A stretch of 8,565 nt of DNA, from assembly GCA_934247335.1 (NCBI GenBank), contig CAKQJJ010000048.1, forward strand, positions 1 to 8,565, written 5' to 3'. The stretch comes from an uncultured Clostridia bacterium. Its GTDB lineage: Bacteria > Bacillota > Clostridia > Christensenellales > Pumilibacteraceae. Both the position numbers and the translations under genes were made by a program. Shown one piece after another: positions 5,401 through 8,565 of this stretch. Numbering within the stretch: the first letter of the stretch is position 1; every line of letters begins with the position of its first letter. The notes under the pieces are model-generated. The model did no database searches and had not been told where the DNA came from. It was given only the letters and a program-made list of their open reading frames with translations.

Positions 5401-7055
5401 CGTATCTGCTTGCGTGTGCCGACGACTGGATGTTGCTTGCAAATAAAATAAGCTCGGGCGAGAGCTTTGCCGGTAAATTTTTCAAGGTTACCGAAAACGT
5501 AAAACTTACTCATCCGTCGTTTAATCCGATAGGCGTCGGAGAATTCAATTACGACGAAAACGGCGTTAAAAACGAAGGCGCGTTTTTCGCGAACGGCGAA
5601 GAAAAACTGTTTGCCGGACACCTGAACGGAAACGGCAAGCAAGTGAAAATTCGTTTCTGCCGCAGCGAGCGCGCAGTGGGACTGTTCAGAGGAATCGCGC
5701 CCGGCGGCGTAATCGAAAATCTTACGGTTTACGGCGACGTGTACGTTACCGACGGCGCTAAATGGATTGCCTCGGCACTGGCGGCTTACAACGGCGGAAC
5801 TATCGAAAATTGCGTAAATTACGCCTCGATTACAGCGTTTTCGCGCCAGGCGGGTATTGCCGCAAGAAACGTCGGAACTGTTAAAAATTGCGTAAATTAC
5901 GGCGAAATTAAGTGTAATTCAAACGATTGCCGGGTTGGCGGAATCGTGGGTGAAGCTACGAAGGGTTCGCTCGTCGAAAACTGCGTCAACAACGCAAGCG
6001 TTACCGGCAAACTCTACGTCGGCGGCGTCGTCGGAGTAAGCAAGTACGGAACGATCGTAAGTTGCGATAACATAGGAAAAGTGTCCGGCAATCGTTTCGT
6101 TTCGGGAATATGCTCGTATATGACTGCAAACAAGCTTTCGGATTGCGAAAACCGCGGCGACGTCGTGTGCCTCGGCGCGCTTCCCGCTGCAAACGCCGAG
6201 CATCAGTGCATCGCAGGCGTGTGCGCATATGCCGAAGCTTCGTCCACGATAGAAAAATGCAACAACTATGCAACGATTACGGGTGAAAAGATGGTGTTTA
6301 TCGCGGGCGGTATCGCTGCGCACGTTAAAAATACTTCGATTAAAGAATGCTCTAATTTCGGCGACGTAATAAGCGCCGACGACGCTCTCGGAAACGACAA
6401 ACGCGGCTATATTGCGGGCGTTGTCGGTTGGGCGGAAAGTTCGTCTGCCGTGTACGACTGCAAAAACGAAGGCTTAATTAAAAACGTATTTTTCAGAAGC
6501 GGCGGCGTGGCAGGATATCTTAACGCGTCCACGGCTGATAAACTCGTAAACGGAAAACCGGGCGACGAAAACGCCGGCAGAATAGTTTTCTCTTCGGTTA
6601 AATCCAACTGTTGCCGTAACGGCGGAGTGGTAGGCGAGCTTAAATCTTCTACGCTCGGCAGCGAAAACGGAACGGGAACAAGCAATTTCAGTTACGGCTT
6701 TATAGAAAATATGCACATGTGGAACGGTTGCGTAGTGGGCGTTGCGGACAATTCTTCGATTTACGGCTGCGAAAACCGCGGAAGTTACACGTATAAAACC
6801 GGTACATACGACGTCGGCGGGATACTTGGACACGTGATAGACAAGACGTTCGTAAAAATCGGTCGTTGCGTCAATTACGGCGCGTGCGACGGTAAATACA
6901 ACGTCGGCGGAATAGTGGGTTATGCGCTTTCTACCACGACGATAAGTAATTGCGAAAACTACGGCGAGGTAACTTCGCTCGATTCGGGCAAATGCTCGGG
7001 AATAAGCGGCAACAAAGCCGGCACGATTGCCGATTGCACCGACCATGCCGCATAA
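2421..7055 (+). CDS. Exported multidomain protein: Cys-rich repeats, SASA/SGNH carbohydrate acetylesterase, GLUG-like repeats
   Basis: A 1544-residue surface protein. Residues 1-22 are a signal peptide (MKKSR, hydrophobic core, then LSAAC) and Cys23 could be a lipidation site, though the lipobox is weak (S rather than L at -3). Residues 37-661 hold sixteen ~39-aa repeats with invariant C-x(9-10)-C-x2-C and a later His; a degenerate CDVC remnant follows. Residues about 686-960 are a SASA (sialate O-acetylesterase/CE6-like) esterase domain: nucleophile block GQSN (Ser695), WMQGESD (853-859), and D939-Y-A-H942 as the Asp/His pair. It should remove acetyl groups from sugars, the substrate (sialic acid, xylan, other) being unresolved. 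From GTEGDPY (989-995) to the end runs a GLUG-type beta-repeat region. There is no LPXTG, SLH or transmembrane tail. GGAGGA lies ten bases before the ATG. The divergent AraC-type gene is its likely regulator. Esterase role is family knowledge; surface location is inference. Confidence 0.9.
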   Translation: MKKSRLIALIVMLCLGLSLSAACNRNTCRYEEKTVAATCTRDGYTAKICVDCGEELSGSRVVLPALGHSLSEVEGKEATCSSDGYTAHKKCSRCDYAEGYAVLKAEHTYEYVDGKAATCTEDGYSAHKKCSVCGFTLHKTEIKAAHKFYFVSGKNATCTEDGYSAHEKCSVCGFEENKEIIPAGHTFADVKGKNATCTENGCSDYKKCTVCGVETDKNIIPASHSFIAISGKSATCREDGYSAYEKCEICGFEQGKTIEKARHTFVEVEAKDATCTTSGYTAHEQCSECGVTVNKIIIPAGHKFTEVEAKAATCTSDGYTRHEECSVCGMTKNKTVIKAHHSFVTVPEKNATCAEPGNNSYEKCSLCGEERNKQILTAPHAFAWIAAKNATCTEDGYSAYRKCKVCGTETDKTIIKAGHEMADKPGRDATCTEDGFTPYKKCLVCGIVVGKETIKAAHNYVVVPAKEATCTEDGYTEYEKCARCGREENKTFVKAAHEFIAVSMKEATCTEDGYTAHELCTKCGYTIGKDVIKASHDFVTVPAKGATCAEPGYNRHLKCSKCGQTEGKIEIKAAHKFLMIKEKLPDCTTGGYSEYKKCSVCGFEEEKVTLDALGHSFGTFVVKDEATCTRNETEQAECSRCGYVEVREVENSKLPHKYVKKAEFDENGMKAYVCDVCSYKDMRKPVRVIVLSGQSNAVGYSVSKYLKSAGSTIDAARYDKFRNGFDNVYIRYNNNDGASDDYKHTTSGDKFVNVKLGQGVGLQNPAQYPDGAFGAEIGMAELWEQIYPGEALYVIKYAYGGTSIYNEWCSPSAAANEGRETGVQYAKMADYVRTSIAILEQMNLAPELEAFVWMQGESDSTHYFTYYNRYDSFVTDVRAEFDDYETEKGLAFIDGGISEHWSGYEKINDVKNDYSQAFNRNYFVDTIAAGLTFDKDNNDYAHFDAEPMITLGNLFGQKFIESLENDEILTRNNLVSDGVSASEKFAGYGTEGDPYLLACADDWMLLANKISSGESFAGKFFKVTENVKLTHPSFNPIGVGEFNYDENGVKNEGAFFANGEEKLFAGHLNGNGKQVKIRFCRSERAVGLFRGIAPGGVIENLTVYGDVYVTDGAKWIASALAAYNGGTIENCVNYASITAFSRQAGIAARNVGTVKNCVNYGEIKCNSNDCRVGGIVGEATKGSLVENCVNNASVTGKLYVGGVVGVSKYGTIVSCDNIGKVSGNRFVSGICSYMTANKLSDCENRGDVVCLGALPAANAEHQCIAGVCAYAEASSTIEKCNNYATITGEKMVFIAGGIAAHVKNTSIKECSNFGDVISADDALGNDKRGYIAGVVGWAESSSAVYDCKNEGLIKNVFFRSGGVAGYLNASTADKLVNGKPGDENAGRIVFSSVKSNCCRNGGVVGELKSSTLGSENGTGTSNFSYGFIENMHMWNGCVVGVADNSSIYGCENRGSYTYKTGTYDVGGILGHVIDKTFVKIGRCVNYGACDGKYNVGGIVGYALSTTTISNCENYGEVTSLDSGKCSGISGNKAGTIADCTDHAA
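2529..4403 (+). repeat. Sixteen coding tandem repeats (~117 bp; C3H motif)
   Basis: Repeats 2-14 are exactly 39 codons; repeats 1 and 15 are 41, and 16 is degenerate. A typical unit begins ATCTEDGYSAHKKCSVCGF and ends in K-x-I-K-A-x-H plus a variable beta-like stretch. Cys3, Cys14, Cys17 and His30 are kept in all sixteen units (the first Cys gap is one shorter in units 1 and 16), which suggests one metal site per unit; unit 5 has an extra Cys in place of the common Tyr. Codons vary freely between units (GCAACCTGT, GCCACTTGC, GCGACCTGC), so the array is old and selected at protein level, not a recent expansion. Similar repeats are known to me in other gut Firmicutes surface proteins. Confidence 0.92.
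5679..7040 (+). repeat. GLUG-like coding repeat region
   Basis: Residues 1087 onward begin with GLFRGIAPGGVIENLTVYG and then repeat, about every 30-45 residues, the pattern [V/I]-x-[N/D/K]-C-x-N-x-[G/A]-x-[I/V] followed by a Gly-rich GGI[V/A]G-type turn, as in NCVNYGEIKC and VGGIVGEATKGSLVENCVNN. This resembles GLUG repeats (PF07581), which form beta-helix-like stalks or binding regions in extracellular proteins. Repeat borders are loose and identity low. Confidence 0.75.
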
Positions 7056-7085
7056 AAAAACGGCTGATCGTCGGAGCCGAAAAAA
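7056..7085 (-). terminator. Weak minus-strand hairpin with T-tract at the 3' end of the esterase gene
   Basis: CGGCT (7061-7065) pairs with AGCCG (7075-7079). Read on the minus strand the stem is followed by seven T (7054-7060 region), so it could stop antisense transcription entering the esterase gene. The stem is only five base pairs, hence low confidence. Confidence 0.35.
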
Positions 7086-7143
7086 CTAAGACTCCGATTA
7101 TCGGGCTTTGCCGCGCGGTTACGGCTTGAATATCTTTAAAATG

Positions 7144-7191
7144 AAAACGCACTTTCCCAAAACCGTTAAAAGGCGGGAGAGTGCGTTTTTT
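7144..7191. terminator. Strong bidirectional terminator
   Basis: AAAACGCACTTTCCC (7144-7158) pairs over 15 positions (one G-T) with GGGAGAGTGCGTTTT (7175-7189), followed by TTTTTT on the plus strand (7186-7191) and by TTTTCATTTT on the minus strand. It serves both the esterase gene (about 90 bases past its stop) and the converging small minus-strand gene. The 7086-7143 stretch before it holds nothing I can identify. Confidence 0.88.
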
Positions 7192-7247
7192 GTTGCGATT
7201 AAAATTCTTGTTTGGAGGTTCTGAAAATCGGTGAGTTAAAAATATCG

Positions 7248-7454
7248 TCAATCGAAAGATTCTATATCGATGCCGAAATTATCGTAAACGAATTTTCTTC
7301 TGTCTGCTTTTTCCGAAATGAATTCGAGATAATCGCACAGCGTTTTTGCCATTTCCATTTTTTCGCTTTTCGTTGCCGATTTGTATTTTTCAAAAAAGTT
7401 TTCGGGAAGAGCCGCAACCAGCCTGGCGCGTTGCGATGACGTAAATCTGATCAT
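7248..7454 (-). CDS. Small protein of unknown function (68 aa)
   Basis: I do not recognise this protein. It is 68 residues, charged and predicted mostly helical, with no signal peptide or membrane segment; it begins MIRFTSSQRARLVAALPENF and ends GIDIESFD, with one Cys. It is a real gene by context: the ATG (7452-7454) has a perfect GGAGG six bases upstream, a consensus TTGACT-17-TATAAT promoter precedes it, and the bidirectional terminator lies about 55 bases beyond its stop. A longer reading frame continues upstream, but it would cross that promoter and overlap the next gene in antisense, so this start is preferred. It is monocistronic, converges with the esterase gene and diverges from the kdgK operon. 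A small cytosolic regulatory or adaptor protein is possible but unsupported. Confidence 0.75.
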   Translation of the reverse strand: MIRFTSSQRARLVAALPENFFEKYKSATKSEKMEMAKTLCDYLEFISEKADRRKFVYDNFGIDIESFD

Positions 7455-7478
7455 ATTGTGCCTCCGTTTGATATTATA

Positions 7479-7507
7479 ATTATACAATAGCAAAGCGAAA
7501 AAGTCAA
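7479..7507 (-). promoter_or_regulatory. Promoter of the 68-aa gene
   Basis: On the minus strand TTGACT (7507-7502), 17-base spacer, TATAAT (7484-7479). Start near 7472 gives an ~18-base leader containing GGAGG. A near-consensus promoter for so small a gene suggests it is well expressed. Confidence 0.85.
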
Positions 7508-7544
7508 CAAATAAACATATATTGCGACTAATGCCGCGAAAAAC

Positions 7545-7573
7545 TTGACTGAATTGCGCAATAGTGGTATTAT
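7545..7573 (+). promoter_or_regulatory. Promoter of the kdgK operon
   Basis: TTGACT (7545-7550), 17-base spacer, TATTAT (7568-7573) preceded by TG (extended -10, TGGTATTAT as in the tRNA promoter). The expected start point, 6-8 bases past the -10, falls at about 7580, which is the A of the first ATG. Confidence 0.82.
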
Positions 7574-7579
7574 ATTCGT

Positions 7580-7972
7580 ATGGAATCACAAATGACAAAC
7601 GCGGTAAAACCGCAATATTCGGAGATGGGCGAATGCTGGTCGTACGACGAATTGAAATCTTATTTTGACGAAATCGTCGAATGTCCGTTTCATATCGCCG
7701 CATGCACTTTTTTGAGTAACGTAGAAGGTCTCGGAGATTATTTCGACGAACATCCGTTTTTCGATTTTCAGGCATATCTGATCATTGCTGTTTTCGGAAT
7801 AAATGAAGGTTTCGTGTTTTCGCCCGAAACGGAAGAGTTCGAGCGTCTCAAAGCCGACGCCGAATATTTTTTAAGCGGAAAATGCGACTCCTGGACCATG
7901 GATAAAGCCGATCTTACCGCCATGAAAAGCGACTGCAAAAAAGTTTGGGAAGTTTATTTTAAGGAGAACTGA
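7580..7972 (+). CDS. Acidic protein of unknown function (130 aa), leaderless candidate, first gene of the kdgK operon
   Basis: I do not recognise a family. The protein is 130 residues, acidic and aromatic-rich (for example YDELKSYFDEIVECPFH near residues 22-38 and DYFDEHPFFDFQAYL further on), with several Cys and no signal peptide or clear membrane span. The start is unusual: the ATG at 7580 has no Shine-Dalgarno sequence and lies six bases beyond the -10 hexamer, so the message may begin at its A. The next in-frame ATG (7592) also lacks a ribosome-binding site, and the third (7625) has GGAG directly touching it, too close to work well. The gene ends one base before kdgK, whose Shine-Dalgarno lies inside this coding sequence, implying coupled translation and a role linked to KDG or hexuronate metabolism. 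That role is inference only. Confidence 0.8.
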   Translation: MESQMTNAVKPQYSEMGECWSYDELKSYFDEIVECPFHIAACTFLSNVEGLGDYFDEHPFFDFQAYLIIAVFGINEGFVFSPETEEFERLKADAEYFLSGKCDSWTMDKADLTAMKSDCKKVWEVYFKEN

Positions 7973-7973
7973 G

Positions 7974-8565
7974 ATGAAAGGAGTTGTTACGTTCGGCGAG
8001 CTTATGATGCGTTTGACTCCGCCCGGCTTTGAGAGATTTACGCAGTGCGATAAATGGTGCATAACCTACGGCGGGGCCGAAGCAAACGTTTCCGTCGCTT
8101 TGTCCGCATGGGGCGATAAATCCGCATTCGTAAGCAAAATGCCGGCAAACGAAATAGGGCAGGCGGCTGTAAATTCGCTTAAAAAACAGGGCGTTTGCAC
8201 CGATTATGTCGTGCGCGGCGGAGATCGCCTGGGCGTATACTACCTTGAAAAGGGCGCCGGTTACCGCCCGTCCAAGGTTATTTACGACAGAAAAAACAGC
8301 GCCTTCGCACTGTCTTCATCGGATGAGTACGACTGGAACGAAATATTCCGTTCTTACGATTGGCTGCACGTCACCGGAATTACTCCCGCGCTCGGGAAAA
8401 ACACGGAAAACGCCGTTTTTGACGCGCTTGAAGCAGCAAAGAAAAACGGTGCGACCGTTTCTTTCGACGTAAATTATCGCAGCAAGCTTTGGAGTAAGGA
8501 AGCAGCAGGCGAAGTAGTCCGTAAAATTTTGCCGTACGTCGACGTTATTATCGCCAACGAAAATC
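7974..8565 (+). CDS. kdgK: 2-dehydro-3-deoxygluconokinase (PfkB family), 5' part
   Basis: The first 197 residues of a ribokinase/PfkB sugar kinase, cut by the window end. It begins MKGVVTFGELMMRLTPPG, typical of KDG kinases, and contains the PfkB substrate-site motif GGAEANVSVALS (residues 33-44), followed by IGQAAVNSLKKQGV and, near the end, FDVNYRSKLW (family D-x-N-x-R-x-x-x-W). KDG kinase phosphorylates 2-keto-3-deoxygluconate to KDPG, which an aldolase splits to pyruvate and glyceraldehyde 3-phosphate; it is the shared step of glucuronate, galacturonate and pectin breakdown. The catalytic D-T-x-G-A-G-D loop lies beyond the window. AAGGAG at 7961-7966, seven bases before ATG, sets the start; the previous gene stops one base upstream. 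A related PfkB sugar kinase such as fructokinase cannot be excluded, but the N-terminus favours KDG. Confidence 0.88.
   Translation, partial: MKGVVTFGELMMRLTPPGFERFTQCDKWCITYGGAEANVSVALSAWGDKSAFVSKMPANEIGQAAVNSLKKQGVCTDYVVRGGDRLGVYYLEKGAGYRPSKVIYDRKNSAFALSSSDEYDWNEIFRSYDWLHVTGITPALGKNTENAVFDALEAAKKNGATVSFDVNYRSKLWSKEAAGEVVRKILPYVDVIIANEN

Noticed and set aside
5919..7046. Minus-strand frames opposite the GLUG-like region
   Set aside because: Antisense shadows of the strongly supported esterase gene, kept open by its codon bias; no start signals.
7455..7775. Upstream extension of the 68-aa minus-strand gene to 175 residues
   Set aside because: It would read through a consensus TATAAT/TTGACT promoter and antisense to the 130-aa gene; the shorter form has GGAGG at ideal spacing.

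Overview
The window looks like chromosome from a Bacillota genome, most likely an uncultured gut-type member of class Clostridia. The reasons are strong Shine-Dalgarno sequences, consensus TTGACA/TATAAT promoters, tRNA genes with encoded CCA ends, an rdgB-phosphoesterase gene pair in the arrangement known from Bacillus and clostridia, and a large Cys-rich/GLUG-repeat surface protein of a kind common in gut Firmicutes. The taxonomic placement is inference.

Layout. Positions 1-661 hold the 3' end of a RdgB-type XTP/dITP pyrophosphatase gene, overlapping by four bases a YfcE/YsnB-type metallophosphoesterase. A strong promoter at 667-695 then drives a six-tRNA cluster (Gly-TCC, Arg-TCT, His-GTG, Gln-TTG, Gln-CTG, Lys-TTT; 721-1234), closed by an intrinsic terminator. 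Two of these tRNAs (Gly and Gln-TTG) carry C instead of T at T-loop position 55.

Positions 1448-7055 form a divergent pair. An AraC-family regulator (minus strand) faces a 1544-residue exported protein (plus strand). That protein has a lipoprotein-like signal, sixteen ~39-residue Cys/His repeats, a SASA/SGNH-type carbohydrate acetylesterase domain with recognisable catalytic residues, and a long GLUG-like beta-repeat tail. The two genes share a ~125 bp region where their promoters are interleaved. Three AGCA-containing direct repeats spaced 21 and 20 bp apart lie across it, as expected for AraC-type half-sites. The simplest reading is a locally regulated surface esterase acting on acetylated polysaccharide or glycan.

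Positions 7056-8565 hold a bidirectional terminator, a small unrecognised minus-strand gene (68 aa) with its own consensus promoter, and a plus-strand operon. The operon starts with an unrecognised 130-aa acidic protein whose start codon coincides with the predicted transcription start (a leaderless candidate), followed after one base by kdgK (2-keto-3-deoxygluconate kinase, cut by the window end). KDG kinase near a polysaccharide esterase fits uronate-rich polysaccharide use, but no direct link is shown. I see no mobile element, CRISPR array or rRNA. The most unusual items are the architecture of the esterase, its regulatory region, the leaderless gene and the C55 tRNAs.
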